Positions 46,611 to 55,310 of a DNA stretch of 64,000 nucleotides are shown one piece after another (positions within the stretch are counted from its first letter, which is position 1; every line of letters starts with the position of its first letter). The translations under genes were made by a program, and so were the position numbers. The notes under the pieces are model-generated. The model made no database searches and was not told where the DNA came from. It saw only the letters and a list, made by a program, of their open reading frames with translations. Source of the stretch: Blastopirellula retiformator (GTDB lineage: Bacteria; Planctomycetota; Planctomycetia; Pirellulales; Pirellulaceae); the NCBI RefSeq assembly GCF_007859755.1, contig NZ_SJPF01000001.1, positions 124,001 to 188,000 on the forward strand. Reading direction: 5' to 3'.

Positions 46611-47106
46611 GGTGCGTCGAGACGCACCCTACCCGGACCCGGAAAACTGGACCGCGGAGCGCCGTTTTTTTGTGATCTTAACCTGCTGCGTGGAATGTTA
46701 ACTTAGGCGATCTGTCCAGCATATTGGGCGTCTCTGTGCGCTAGTGACCATCCAGACGGGACAAATTCGCAACGGGTGCTCCGACTGGACTAGACGTTTT
46801 CGTTTTTTCTTCGCCGCTGCTGACTGGTGGCGGCTGCATTCCCTCGGCTTGCGCACTTGGGTTCGTGTGGGACTGGACCGCTGGTTTCGTTTTTTTCGCG
46901 CGGTGGTGGTGGATCGGCCGGGTAAAGTGTCACCCATCTGTCCGAACGCTGGGGATCGGCTGATTGGGACTGGACTGGACGATTCGTTTTTTTGTCGGTG
47001 CCGCAAACCAGTGGCGACCGCATTCCCTCGGCTTGCGCACTCGGGTTAGTTTGGGACTGGACCGCTGTTTGCATTTTTTCTTGGGTAGGGTGCGTCGAGA
47101 CGCACC
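46611..47106. repeat. 496-bp unit bounded by inverted GGTGCGTC palindromes
   Basis: The left end (GGTGCGTCGAGACGCACC followed by CTAC, 46611-46632) and the right end (GTAG plus GGTGCGTCGAGACGCACC, 47085-47106) are exact reverse complements over 22 bp. A third palindrome with one change (GTCGG) is at 46488. The enclosed 450 bp includes the two 109-bp direct repeats. No transposase is inside, so this could be a non-autonomous unit or a stable REP pair. Confidence 0.7.
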
Positions 47107-47441
47107 GAGATCCTGCCAAACCGGGTTGTCTGTCGATCGACTTGGGGGTTAGCCGCGCGAACCGCGCAGCATTAACCGGCAGGGAACGTGAGCTTCGTTC
47201 CCTGGTTTTCGGTATTGTGCCTGGACAAATTTATACCAACAGTCGACCCCCGCGGCAAGGCGGTTTGGTCCCTTTTGGGCTGCCGTTATCGACATCATCA
47301 ACAGGCTGTCGACGCTGAATCGACGGGGCGTCGACCGCCTATCGACAGGGTGTGAACGGGGATTCGACAAGTTTTCCCCAGGTCGATTTCGAGATTCAGG
47401 GGAGAGGCTTGAAGTAGAGCCTATGACCGCGCAACGGGCGC

Positions 47442-47566
47442 CACTGCTGGCTCGTCCAGCAGTGCTTGGCCTCTAGGTCTTGGAAGGTGAGACCTGCTCG
47501 GTCGCGTCCCGGTGAATGGCGTGGGAGATTGGTCCGTTGTTCTCACTGCTGGACGAGCCAGCAGTG
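47442..47566. repeat. Inverted pair of CACTGCTGG palindromes
   Basis: CACTGCTGG-CTCGT-CCAGCAGTG (47442-47464) and CACTGCTGG-ACGAG-CCAGCAGTG (47544-47566). The loops are reverse complements, so the two copies are in opposite orientation. Each is itself a 9-bp stem hairpin. Confidence 0.85.
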
Positions 47567-47671
47567 GCACACGGATGAGCATGCCTTGAATGCGTTTCGT
47601 CACTTCGAAGACATGCTTCAAGCCGGCGAAGACGCCGCAAGAGCATGGCGCTATGCACCCCTGTTGTTCGT

Positions 47672-48301
47672 TTAGAACGGAGCAGGCGCGGTGAACCGCA
47701 TCCGCTTGCCGCTGGCTGGGTGCGTGATCTCCAGCTCCTGCGCATGCAGCATCAAGCGGGGCGCTGCGGCTTTGATCTCGGGCGGAGAATAGAGGGGATC
47801 GCCGAGAATCGGGTGGCCGATTGCCTGCAGATGAACTCGCAGTTGATGACTACGCCCGGTTTGCGGAATCAGCGCGAGTCGCGTCGCATCTTTTAGCCAC
47901 GTTTCGATCTGCCAATCGGTGATCGCCGGTTTGCCCAGCTCGGGATCGACCATGTGCCGCGGGGGATGGTCGAAGTCTTTGCGCAGGGGGAGTTCGATGC
48001 GACCGGAATCATCTGCGACCTGACCGGCGACGATCGCAACGTATCGTTTGCTGGTTTCCCGTTGTTCGAATTGGCGACTGAGCTGGCGATGCGTTTCGGC
48101 GTCGAAGGCCATCACGATCACCCCGCTGGTGTCGCGATCAAGCCGGTGCACATTGCGGGCTCCGGGGTAGTCGGCGGCGACCTGCACGGCGAGCGAGTCG
48201 TACTTGTCGTCGCCGCGGCCGGGGACCGAGAGAAGCCCGCTCGGCTTGTCGAGCACGATCAGCTGCTCGTCGAGATGCAGGACTTTCCAGGCGCGGGGCA
48301 C
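47672..48301 (-). CDS. RluA-family pseudouridine synthase
   Basis: 209 aa from GTG 48301. VLHLDEQLIVLDKPSGLLSVPGRG, catalytic Asp in NVHRLDRDTSGVIVMAFD, RYVAIVAGQ, TGRSHQLRVHLQAIGHPILGDPLY: all hallmark RluA/RsuA-type motifs. It isomerises uridine in rRNA or tRNA; without an S4 domain it resembles RluA/TruC-type enzymes. The target is not predictable. The stop is close to a stretch of repeats and no terminator is clear. Confidence 0.9.
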   Translation of the reverse strand: MPRAWKVLHLDEQLIVLDKPSGLLSVPGRGDDKYDSLAVQVAADYPGARNVHRLDRDTSGVIVMAFDAETHRQLSRQFEQRETSKRYVAIVAGQVADDSGRIELPLRKDFDHPPRHMVDPELGKPAITDWQIETWLKDATRLALIPQTGRSHQLRVHLQAIGHPILGDPLYSPPEIKAAAPRLMLHAQELEITHPASGKRMRFTAPAPF

Positions 48302-48385
48302 CAGCAGGGTTCCATGTTCAGCAGGGGCGAAACGAACTACGATGAATTAGAGACGGAGACCTCCTTTTTTGATAGACGCCGTGCA

Positions 48386-48721
48386 ATGCCTGACGCTGAT
48401 CCGCCAGAACTGATTGAAACGCTGCAAGCGCTGGGCGCCCGGCTGCGGTTGCGCAAGAGTGGACGTCTGCATACGGTCGACTTTTCGACCTGCGGCGAAG
48501 CGATTGGGGACGAGCAACTGGCCCTATTGGATGACGCGCAGAAGCTGGAAGAGCTGGACTTGAGCGACACGGCCGTTACCGACATCGGCGTTGAGCGTTT
48601 GGCCGCGAACAAATCGCTGAGGCTGCTGACCTTGAGCGGATCGCAGGTAAGCGGCGAACTGGTGAAGTCGCTACGGAAGCGGATGATCGGCTGCCGGATC
48701 GTCTATTTGGAGAGCCGCTGA
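48386..48721 (+). CDS. Small leucine-rich-repeat-like protein
   Basis: 111 aa from ATG 48386 (in-frame ATG 48314 is an alternative). The sequence LDDAQKLEELDLSDTAVTDIGVERLAANKSLRLLTLSGSQVSG resembles one to two leucine-rich repeats, a type common in planctomycetes. No signal peptide. Its stop (48719-48721) nearly touches the next gene's GTG (48723), so they are likely co-transcribed. Confidence 0.6.
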   Translation: MPDADPPELIETLQALGARLRLRKSGRLHTVDFSTCGEAIGDEQLALLDDAQKLEELDLSDTAVTDIGVERLAANKSLRLLTLSGSQVSGELVKSLRKRMIGCRIVYLESR

Positions 48722-48722
48722 G

Positions 48723-49964
48723 GTGAGCGAGTTTTCCACCAGCGAAGAAGTTCGGCTCGTCTATTATCGGCGACTGTTGGCGGTTGTCGGACTGTTACTA
48801 ATCGGCACGTCCTACAAGTTGTGGTTGCCGCAGACCGATTATCCCCAGGTGCCGGCCCTGTCGGTATTGGTGGGTGCTCCGGCGGCGATTGATTTTGTGC
48901 TGGCGGTTGGCATCTTTGGTTCGCTATTGGCGTGGCTGGTCGCACCGAAAAGGATCGCGCCGCTGGCTGCGTGGTCGGCGGCTTGTTGTTTGACGGCCAG
49001 TTGTTTGCTGGACCAGCATCGCTTTCAACCGTGGGCGTATCAGGTGATTTTCGCTGCGGTCATCATCGCGACCTGCGAGGCGAAGCTGGCGGTCCGGCTG
49101 TTGCGGTGGATCGTGATCAGCATCTACGTCTACTCGGCGCTGTCGAAGTTGAACACGCCGTTCATGCTGGACGAGGGACAAACGTTTTTGAACGTGCTAC
49201 TCGGTTGGGTCGGCGCGAAAGAGGCGTTTGGCGAAACGACGCGGCAAGCGTTGACGCTCCTCTTTCCGCTAGGGGAACTAACGGTCGGCGTGCTGTTGGC
49301 GATTCCACGAACTCGCAAGGCGGGCGTGATTCTCGCCGCGGTGATGCATGCGTCGCTGCTGCTGGTCGTAGGACCGCTGGGACTGAATCACTGGCCCGGC
49401 GTGCTGCTCTGGAACCTTTGTTTTCTCGCTCAGGCGCCGCTGCTGTTCTGGCCGATCGCCATGAAGGAAGAGGACGAAACGGCAGAGCCGCCGCCGGCGA
49501 AATGGCGAGCGATCGGGATTGGGATGGCGTCGCTGGTGCTGCTGTTGCCGCTGCTGGAACCGGCTGGGTATTGCGATGCCTGGCCGGGTTGGGCGCTGTA
49601 TGCGTCACATGTCTCGCGGGCTGACTTGTACATCGACGGCGCCGCGGCCGAAGCGCTGCCGGAGAAGCTGCGTCCCTTTTTGATCGAGACCGAGTGGGGC
49701 GCCTATCGACTGGATGCGTCGCAGTGGTCATTGCACGCGCTGAATGTGCCGATCTACCCAGACGATCGCTTTCAGACGGGCGTGGCGATCGCCGTCGCCC
49801 AGCGATACGGCGTGGCGCTATTCAGCCAACTTTCGGTGCAAGATCCGGCCGATCGGTGGCGGGGAGAGCGAACCGAGACGCGCTACCGGGGTCCAGAACA
49901 GATGACCGAGGCGACCAAGCGGTTTTGGCTGAACGCCGAGCCGCGCGATCGCTTGGCGCGGTGA
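48723..49964 (+). CDS. Multi-pass membrane protein, MauE/HTTM-like, unknown
   Basis: 413 aa from GTG 48723. About eight hydrophobic segments span residues 20-290 (LLAVVGLLLIGTSYKLWL, FVLAVGIFGSLLAWLV, IYVYSALSKLNTPFMLDEGQ, LTLLFPLGELTVGVLL and so on). A soluble C-terminal domain of about 110 residues has FLIETEWGAYRLDASQWSLHALNVPIYPDDRFQTGV. YSALSKLNTPF resembles vitamin-K carboxylase-like/HTTM or DoxX-type proteins, but the catalytic residues cannot be confirmed. Likely inner membrane. Confidence 0.6.
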   Translation: MSEFSTSEEVRLVYYRRLLAVVGLLLIGTSYKLWLPQTDYPQVPALSVLVGAPAAIDFVLAVGIFGSLLAWLVAPKRIAPLAAWSAACCLTASCLLDQHRFQPWAYQVIFAAVIIATCEAKLAVRLLRWIVISIYVYSALSKLNTPFMLDEGQTFLNVLLGWVGAKEAFGETTRQALTLLFPLGELTVGVLLAIPRTRKAGVILAAVMHASLLLVVGPLGLNHWPGVLLWNLCFLAQAPLLFWPIAMKEEDETAEPPPAKWRAIGIGMASLVLLLPLLEPAGYCDAWPGWALYASHVSRADLYIDGAAAEALPEKLRPFLIETEWGAYRLDASQWSLHALNVPIYPDDRFQTGVAIAVAQRYGVALFSQLSVQDPADRWRGERTETRYRGPEQMTEATKRFWLNAEPRDRLAR

Positions 49965-49976
49965 AGGGCAGTTCGA

Positions 49977-50333
49977 CTAAGATTGTTGGGCGAGCGGTCG
50001 TAGCGCGACGATTTTCCGACTTCCCAAGATCTTCCGCATGCGACAGTCGCCATCCGCAAACGGACAAGCAAAGTCGGCGGCGATTTCTCCCTTGGCCAAA
50101 CAGGCCCGGGCAGCGGGATGTTGTGAGCAACCGATATGAAAGGTGCGCTGCTCGGCGTCGTCATGCGGTAGGAACTTGCCGCCGGTGACTAGGTCGGCAT
50201 GTTCCTCAGAGAAGGTCTCGAACAGGAAGATCTCTTTGCGGGCGTCGTCCGATAGACTGTCCCACCACCGGCTTGCGTCGGCGGCGAGATTAGGTGGGAG
50301 GCTACCAAGTAGATTGGGCGGAATCGGCTGCAC
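49977..50333 (-). CDS. Small Cys-containing protein, unknown
   Basis: 118 aa from GTG 50333, chosen because AGGAG lies 6 nt upstream; the longer in-frame ORF to 50450 is basic noise. The mature part (PPNLAADASRWWDSLSDDARKEIFLFETFSEEHADLVTGG) is followed by four Cys within 35 residues (HIGCSQHPAARACLAKGEIAADFACPFADGDCRM), which could bind a metal. No family recognised. Confidence 0.55.
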   Translation of the reverse strand: MQPIPPNLLGSLPPNLAADASRWWDSLSDDARKEIFLFETFSEEHADLVTGGKFLPHDDAEQRTFHIGCSQHPAARACLAKGEIAADFACPFADGDCRMRKILGSRKIVALRPLAQQS

Positions 50334-50416
50334 CAGCGGCTCCTGTGGGAGGAACGATGAGGGTGGCCATGAATCTATCTGCGATCGGCGCCGGCGGCAA
50401 CAATTTTCACCGCGCA

Positions 50417-50444
50417 ATAAAATGGGGACGCATTTGCGTCCCCA
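50417..50444 (-). terminator. Rho-independent terminator of the lipoprotein gene at 50469
   Basis: Stem TGGGGACGCA / TGCGTCCCCA (50423-50444) with a short loop; on the minus strand it is followed by TTTTATTG. It lies 25 nt after the stop at 50469. Confidence 0.8.
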
Positions 50445-50468
50445 AACCACGAAGCGCGACGGACGCGC

Positions 50469-50918
50469 TTATTTCTTGCTTTGCTTGCCGCCCGGAGGCA
50501 GCGACGCGACTTCGGCCGCTTCCAGATACTTCACTTCGCCCGTTGAGACGAGCACCAGACCGCCATTTTCGGCGGCGTCGGCCTGCATGGCGACCAGCTT
50601 CTCTTCCGGATTGCCGGGATCGATCTGGGCGCCATAGAGATAGACGACCTTCCCGTTTTGGACCAGCGTGCCGATGTCGGGAAAGATCGGATCGTACTTC
50701 ATGAAATCTCGCTTGCTGCTGGGCGCCGGAAGCCCTTCGTGCTTCACGTACTTCAGCAGTTCGGTGAGACCAGTCAAAGCGTCTCGGGCGCCTGGCATGC
50801 CGGGTTCGGTACTGGCCCCAACTTCCGTCTTTCCGGCGCCGCCGCAACCTACGGCGAACAGCAGCGGCGTCAGTACCAAAGAGATGGTGAGCAGGGTACG
50901 AAGATTGGAAGCGTTCAT
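50469..50918 (-). CDS. Lipoprotein, unknown function
   Basis: 149 aa; lipoprotein signal MNASNLRTLLTISLVLTPLLFAVGC with lipobox FAVGC (Cys25). Mature part: TGLTELLKYVKHEGLPAPSSKRDFMKYDPIFPDIGTLVQNGKVVYLYGAQIDPGNPEEKLVAMQADAAENGGLVLVSTGEVKYL. No known motif; the pattern resembles small planctomycete exported proteins expressed near DUF1559 genes. Terminated at 50417-50444. Confidence 0.7.
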   Translation of the reverse strand: MNASNLRTLLTISLVLTPLLFAVGCGGAGKTEVGASTEPGMPGARDALTGLTELLKYVKHEGLPAPSSKRDFMKYDPIFPDIGTLVQNGKVVYLYGAQIDPGNPEEKLVAMQADAAENGGLVLVSTGEVKYLEAAEVASLPPGGKQSKK

Positions 50919-51019
50919 TAGCGTCTACCTAGCATTGGTCGCGGAGCGGGCCTGGCGGACAACCTCGGATCAACGTGATCGAAGTTTTCTGTCCGCGAGA
51001 CCAAAGTTTCGACAGGATG

Positions 51020-51162
51020 ATGGTTAGCAGTCCGTTGATTTTCTCGACGGATGCGATCCCAAAATAGCGACGTAAGTCGTTATTTTGCGAGCCGCGAAGA
51101 GCTACGCTCTGAGCCTGGCGAGGTTGAAAAATGCCACGATGGCATTTTTCAACAGGCAGTTA
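51020..51162 (-). repeat. Interspersed hairpin repeat, copy 4 (long form)
   Basis: Reverse-strand copy matching copy 2, including the AAAATAGCGACGTAAGTCGT inverted repeat. On the minus strand it starts TAACTGCCTGTTGAAAAATG; that TAA (51162-51160) is the stop codon of the DUF1559 gene, as in copy 3. It ends CTAACCATC. The TTGAAAAATGCCA hairpin with its T-rich right arm may serve as that gene's terminator. Confidence 0.9.
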
Positions 51163-52239
51163 GTCGATCGTGGCGACTTCGCCGCCATCACGACTGCCGA
51201 TCGCTTGCCAGATGGCGAAGTCGATCGTTTCGACCGCAAAGCCGACCGAACCGTCCGCACGGCAGTAGTTGGCGCCGCCCGGGTGCAGGCTGGAGGCAGC
51301 CATGTGGGTCGCGACGAAACTGGTGTTGCCGCAGTTGTAACGCTGACGATTCGGATCGGAAACCTTCTTGTTCCAGTTCGGCGGCAGCGTGTGGCTGTAG
51401 GTGACCATCTGCGGCAAGCAGCGGTAGTATTGGTGACCGGTGTAACGAATGACCGAACCGACGGTGTCGTAACCACCCGGCAGGCATTCCTGCAGGTTGC
51501 GACCATCGCTCATCTGAGCGTCGGTGGTGTAAGCCGACGAGCCCAACATCACGGTGGTGTTGTCGTATTGGCCATAGTCGTTGAACTGCTTGGTACCCTT
51601 CATCACTTCCGAGAAGAGAGCGGTGTTGCTCAAGCCGTCGGTGATATCGCCCATCCGCGGGCCCTTCATCACTTGACCAACCGTCGTGGCTCGCGGATTG
51701 GCGAAGACGCCGTCGATTGGCGAACCGCCATACATGTTGGCGCCGCCGATGCAGGCGTGATAGTTCAAGCGACCGGCGCCGTAGTAGTCATTGCTGGACG
51801 GATCGGACGGGCAGAGCATAAACGGCACTTGAGCGACGCGAGCGGCCGAGTTGGCGCCGGACTTGGCCGGGATGCTGCTGTGGATCGGGCTGCCGCTGTT
51901 GACGTTGTAATCAAGATCAAACAGGTCGTAAGCGGCCCCTTGTTCGAAGAACGGCATCAGAAAGACCTGAGCCGGGGCTTCGCTGGTCGCGACAACCGTG
52001 GTGGTCCCAGTGTTGACCGACTTCGAGTGACGCAGCGGCGGGAAGTTCTTGAAGGTGCTCTCAAAGTTGTGGGCAGCCAGACCGAACTGCTTCAGGTTGT
52101 TGGTGCACTGCATGCGGCGGGCAGCTTCGCGGGCCTGTTGAACGGCCGGCAGCAGCAGGGCGATCAAGACGCCAATGATGGCGATGACCACCAGAAGTTC
52201 GACAAGCGTAAATCCGGGGCGACGGACTGAGCGGATCAT
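51160..52239 (-). CDS. DUF1559 protein with type IV pilin-like N-terminus
   Basis: 359 aa from ATG 52239: [42 protein letters not shown]. The [15 protein letters not shown] motif is the class-III/prepilin N-methylation site (cleavage after Gly), so it is processed by a prepilin peptidase. The rest is the DUF1559 domain ([27 protein letters not shown]..., [23 protein letters not shown]..., [32 protein letters not shown]). This is the most expanded protein family of planctomycetes; its exact role is unknown. The stop codon falls in repeat copy 4. Confidence 0.93.
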   Translation of the reverse strand: MIRSVRRPGFTLVELLVVIAIIGVLIALLLPAVQQAREAARRMQCTNNLKQFGLAAHNFESTFKNFPPLRHSKSVNTGTTTVVATSEAPAQVFLMPFFEQGAAYDLFDLDYNVNSGSPIHSSIPAKSGANSAARVAQVPFMLCPSDPSSNDYYGAGRLNYHACIGGANMYGGSPIDGVFANPRATTVGQVMKGPRMGDITDGLSNTALFSEVMKGTKQFNDYGQYDNTTVMLGSSAYTTDAQMSDGRNLQECLPGGYDTVGSVIRYTGHQYYRCLPQMVTYSHTLPPNWNKKVSDPNRQRYNCGNTSFVATHMAASSLHPGGANYCRADGSVGFAVETIDFAIWQAIGSRDGGEVATID

Positions 52240-52895
52240 GGTTTCGACTCGCAGAGAAAAAGGAATAGACGAATGATTCGAAACGTTGGTTGACGAAGAG
52301 GCCGCCTTTAGACCCATCTTCGCCAGTAATTGCCTGACGAAAGCGATTCTAAACATGGAAGAAGAATGGCTCAGATTTTTTCGCCCGATTTCTTGCGACG
52401 ACATTCGGCGAAAAGAACAAGCTTGGTCGAATGGGGGATAATCCTCCCAAAACATTGGATTTGCAGCTTTCTGAGGGGCGGAAAGCCCTTTCACTAAATC
52501 TAGATTTTGCACCAAAACTCTCGCAGGTGCGCAAATTAAATTCTCTGTATCGCGCATCTGCAAATCAATTTCGATACGATTCCGACAAGAGGAGGGGTTT
52601 TGTCGCGACTCTATTGACACTTTTTCACCCATTACCACTCACTCGGATCTTGTTGGCATTGCGCTCGCACGTTTCCCTCGGGTGGTGGTCACGGAATGAT
52701 CACCTCGGGGTATAGGGAATCTCTTTTTCTGCCCCCTTAAATCGATAATAGGTAGTTTTGTGGAAACATGATCATCTTTTCTCTGGATTTTGAGGGAACC
52801 CGTGACTACTGCGTTGACAGAATCGGACCTAGGGCCATCTTTTTGCGTTAGGGAAAATTATGGAAGTATAAAAAAACAGTTACATCAGGCCTCAT
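52240..52895. other. Regulatory region between the divergent DUF1559 and Amt-MCP genes
   Basis: 656 bp. It must hold promoters in both directions. A sigma-54-like site (52653-52669) faces the Amt-MCP gene. Runs of A/T (for example GGAAGTATAAAAAAACAGTT at 52862-52881) precede that ATG. ORFs here are short and non-coding in character. Confidence 0.5.
52653..52669 (+). promoter_or_regulatory. Candidate sigma-54 (-24/-12) promoter for the ammonium transducer
   Basis: TTGGCATTGCGCTCGCA: GG of the -24 element at 52655-52656 and GC of the -12 element at 52667-52668, exactly 12 bp apart, matching TGGCAC-N5-TTGCW with three mismatches. It lies about 227 nt before the ATG. Nitrogen-responsive control would fit, but an enhancer site has not been identified. 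Confidence 0.35.
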
Positions 52896-55172
52896 ATGTC
52901 TCGCAGAATGCCGTGGAGTTTGGCGCTACTCTTGCCGCTGGTTTGTGGTTCGCTCGTCGCCGCCCAGGAGCGAGAAGACGTCGTCCAGCTTGCCGCCCAG
53001 AACGGCCCCACGCCGCTGGACTACGTCTGGATCCTGGTCGCGGCGGCCCTGGTGTTCTTGATGCAGGCCGGATTCATGTGCCTGGAATGCGGGATGGCCC
53101 GGGCCAAGAACTCGATCAACGTGGCGGTGAAGAACGTCGCTGACTTCTTGATCGCAGTCATCGCGTTCTGGCTGTTTGGTTTCGGCCTGATGTTTGGCGC
53201 CAGTTGGTACGGGCTGGTTGGCACGTCCGACTTTGCGTTTTCGGTCGGCGAGAACCCGTGGCTGGCCCTCTTCTTTTTGTTTCAGGCGGTCTTCTGCGGA
53301 ACGGCGGCGACGATCGACTCGGGCGCCGTGGCCGAGCGAACGCGGTTCGTCACCTACCTGGTAATGTCGCTGGTCTGCTCAGCGCTGATCTACCCGATCT
53401 TTGGCCATTGGGCGTGGGGAAGTTTCTTTCACGGCGGAGCCGGGGGCTGGCTCGAACAACTCGGCTTCATCGACTTCGCCGGCTCGACCGTGGTGCATAG
53501 CATTGGCGGATGGGTGGCGCTGGCCGGTTTGATCTGTATCGGTCCGCGGATTGGGCGGTTCGACAAAGATGGCGCGCCGCGCAAGATTCCGCCGCATAAC
53601 TTGCTGCTGGTGTTCCTGGGCACGTTCATCTTGTTCTTCGGTTGGTTTGGCTTTAACTGCGGCAGCACGTTGGCGGCGACCACCGACGTCGCGCCGATCG
53701 CGGTCAACACGCTGTTGGCCGCTTGCTTTGGCGGCTTGGCGACGTCGCTGTTGACCTGGTTCGGTCCGACCAAACGTCCTGAGCCGGACATGATCGCCAA
53801 CGGCGTGCTAGGCGGATTGGTCGGCATCACGGCCGGTTGTGCGTCGGTCGATACGATGGGCGCCGCGGCGATTGGCGTGGGCGCCGGCCTGGTCGTCTAT
53901 TTTGGAACGCTGTTCCTAGAGCATCTCTTGCAATTGGATGACGTGGTGGGCGCCGTGCCGGTGCATGGCTTCTGCGGCGCCTTTGGCACGTTGGCGGTTG
54001 CGATCTTTATCGAAACCGACAACCTGCCGGAAGGGATCACGCACCTGTCGCTATTGCAGACGCAAGCGATCGGCGTGGGAGCTGGTTTTCTCTGGTCGTT
54101 TGGCGTGACCTTCGTCTTGCTGAAGACGCTCAGTCTGTTCATGCCGCTGCGAGTCAGCGAAGAGGAGGAGCGGATTGGTTTGAACGTCGCCGAGCATGGC
54201 GCCGTCTCGACCTTGCTCGAACTGGCCGAAGCGATGCAGCGGGCGACCGAAGCGAAAACGTACGACGGATCGCTACTGGTTGACGTCGAACATGGGACCG
54301 AAGTGGGCGACCTGGCCCGCTGCTACAACGATTTGATCAACACCATCCGGTACGAACATTCGTCGGCTCAAAACGCGATGCGGCATTTGGAGCAACAGCG
54401 CAGTCGCATCAAGACCGGGCTCCGCTCGTATCAATCCAGCGTTGAACAAAACGTCGCGGTGATCCAGTCGCAAAACGAAGAGATTGAGCGCGTGCTGAAG
54501 ATCTCCAGCCAACGTTCGCAGCAAGTAACTGGTTCGGTCCGCGCGGTCTTCGAGCAGATCGATGGGCTGGTCAAGTCGTTGCGTGACGTCGCCCAACATT
54601 CCGACCAGTCGCGCCAAGCGACCGACCTGGGCCTGACGCACTCGACCGAAGGTCAGCAGACGGTCAAGAAGCTTGATCGTTCGGCGGCCGAGATCGAAGC
54701 GGTCCTGGCGCTGATCGACGACATCGCCGAGCAAACCAACCTGCTGGCGCTAAACGCGACGATCGAAGCGGCTCGCGCTGGCGATGCGGGCAAAGGCTTT
54801 GCGGTAGTCGCCGCCGAAGTGAAGACGCTGGCTTCGCAATCTTCCGAGTCGGCGCGGCAAATCTCGAATCGCATCGTCACGATCCAGGGAGATTCTCGCG
54901 GGGCCGTCCGCAAGATTGGCGAAACGCTGGAGGTGATTCGCCAGGTGAGCGACATCAGCACCCAGATGGGACAATCGATTCGCCTTTCGATGGAAGAGCA
55001 CGAGCGAGCGTCGAGCGACATCCACGTGATCGGCGACGACGTGGTGCAGATGATCGAAGAGATGATGAAGGGGCTCAGCGAAGTTCGTTCGGGTACAGCC
55101 GAGATCGCCGCCCGAGTTCGTCAGTCGTATGAAGATCTGGAAGGGGTGCTGGCGGATAGCGACGCTCCCTAA
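52896..55172 (+). CDS. Ammonium transporter-chemotaxis transducer fusion (Amt-MCP)
   Basis: 758 aa. A signal peptide (MSRRMPWSLALLLPLVCGSLVAAQ) precedes a complete Amt domain to about residue 420: VFLMQAGFMCLECGMARAKNS, TAATIDSGAVAERTRF, VHSIGGWVALAG, FFGWFGFNCGS. The conserved pore pair is His201 (FAGSTVVHS, with Asp193) and His357 (AVPVHGFCGAFG). After RVSEEEERIG comes a HAMP-like helical linker (about 430-475), then a coiled MCP domain with the hairpin tip IDDIAEQTNLLALNATIEAARAGDAGKGFAVVAAEVKTLASQS (about 607-648). It should sense external ammonium and signal to CheA; transport activity may be retained. Ordinary Amt proteins end near residue 420. Confidence 0.95.
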   Translation: MSRRMPWSLALLLPLVCGSLVAAQEREDVVQLAAQNGPTPLDYVWILVAAALVFLMQAGFMCLECGMARAKNSINVAVKNVADFLIAVIAFWLFGFGLMFGASWYGLVGTSDFAFSVGENPWLALFFLFQAVFCGTAATIDSGAVAERTRFVTYLVMSLVCSALIYPIFGHWAWGSFFHGGAGGWLEQLGFIDFAGSTVVHSIGGWVALAGLICIGPRIGRFDKDGAPRKIPPHNLLLVFLGTFILFFGWFGFNCGSTLAATTDVAPIAVNTLLAACFGGLATSLLTWFGPTKRPEPDMIANGVLGGLVGITAGCASVDTMGAAAIGVGAGLVVYFGTLFLEHLLQLDDVVGAVPVHGFCGAFGTLAVAIFIETDNLPEGITHLSLLQTQAIGVGAGFLWSFGVTFVLLKTLSLFMPLRVSEEEERIGLNVAEHGAVSTLLELAEAMQRATEAKTYDGSLLVDVEHGTEVGDLARCYNDLINTIRYEHSSAQNAMRHLEQQRSRIKTGLRSYQSSVEQNVAVIQSQNEEIERVLKISSQRSQQVTGSVRAVFEQIDGLVKSLRDVAQHSDQSRQATDLGLTHSTEGQQTVKKLDRSAAEIEAVLALIDDIAEQTNLLALNATIEAARAGDAGKGFAVVAAEVKTLASQSSESARQISNRIVTIQGDSRGAVRKIGETLEVIRQVSDISTQMGQSIRLSMEEHERASSDIHVIGDDVVQMIEEMMKGLSEVRSGTAEIAARVRQSYEDLEGVLADSDAP

Positions 55173-55310
55173 TCGGAGGGTCTGGCGACACGGAAATTCA
55201 CGTGACATTCTGGGCATGATCCCTTAGATTCGACCTACCGCCCCGCTTTGATTTGAAGTCAAAGCGGCGGCTGGGGGCGAACTTCTATATTGCGAGAAGG
55301 GATTGCGCGG

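Larger units (their letters stand above)
46305..47671. other. Gene-free repeat island between argB and the pseudouridine synthase gene
   Basis: 1.37 kb without a credible gene; frames here lack initiation signals and homology-like composition. Contents in order: argB promoter side; palindromes GGTGCGTCGGGACGCACC (46488) and GGTGCGTCGAGACGCACC (46611 and, inverted, 47089); two imperfect 109-bp direct repeats (46782-46890 and 46970-47078) each with GCATTCCCTCGGCTTGCGCA and GGGACTGGACCGCTG; a dense run of TCGAC words (47240-47390); and a facing pair of CACTGCTGG palindromes (47442-47566). Confidence 0.6.

Noticed and set aside
46698-47318. ORFs of about 100 codons in the repeat island on both strands
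   Set aside because: They follow the 109-bp direct repeats and palindromes, have no start signals and are Arg/Ser-rich.
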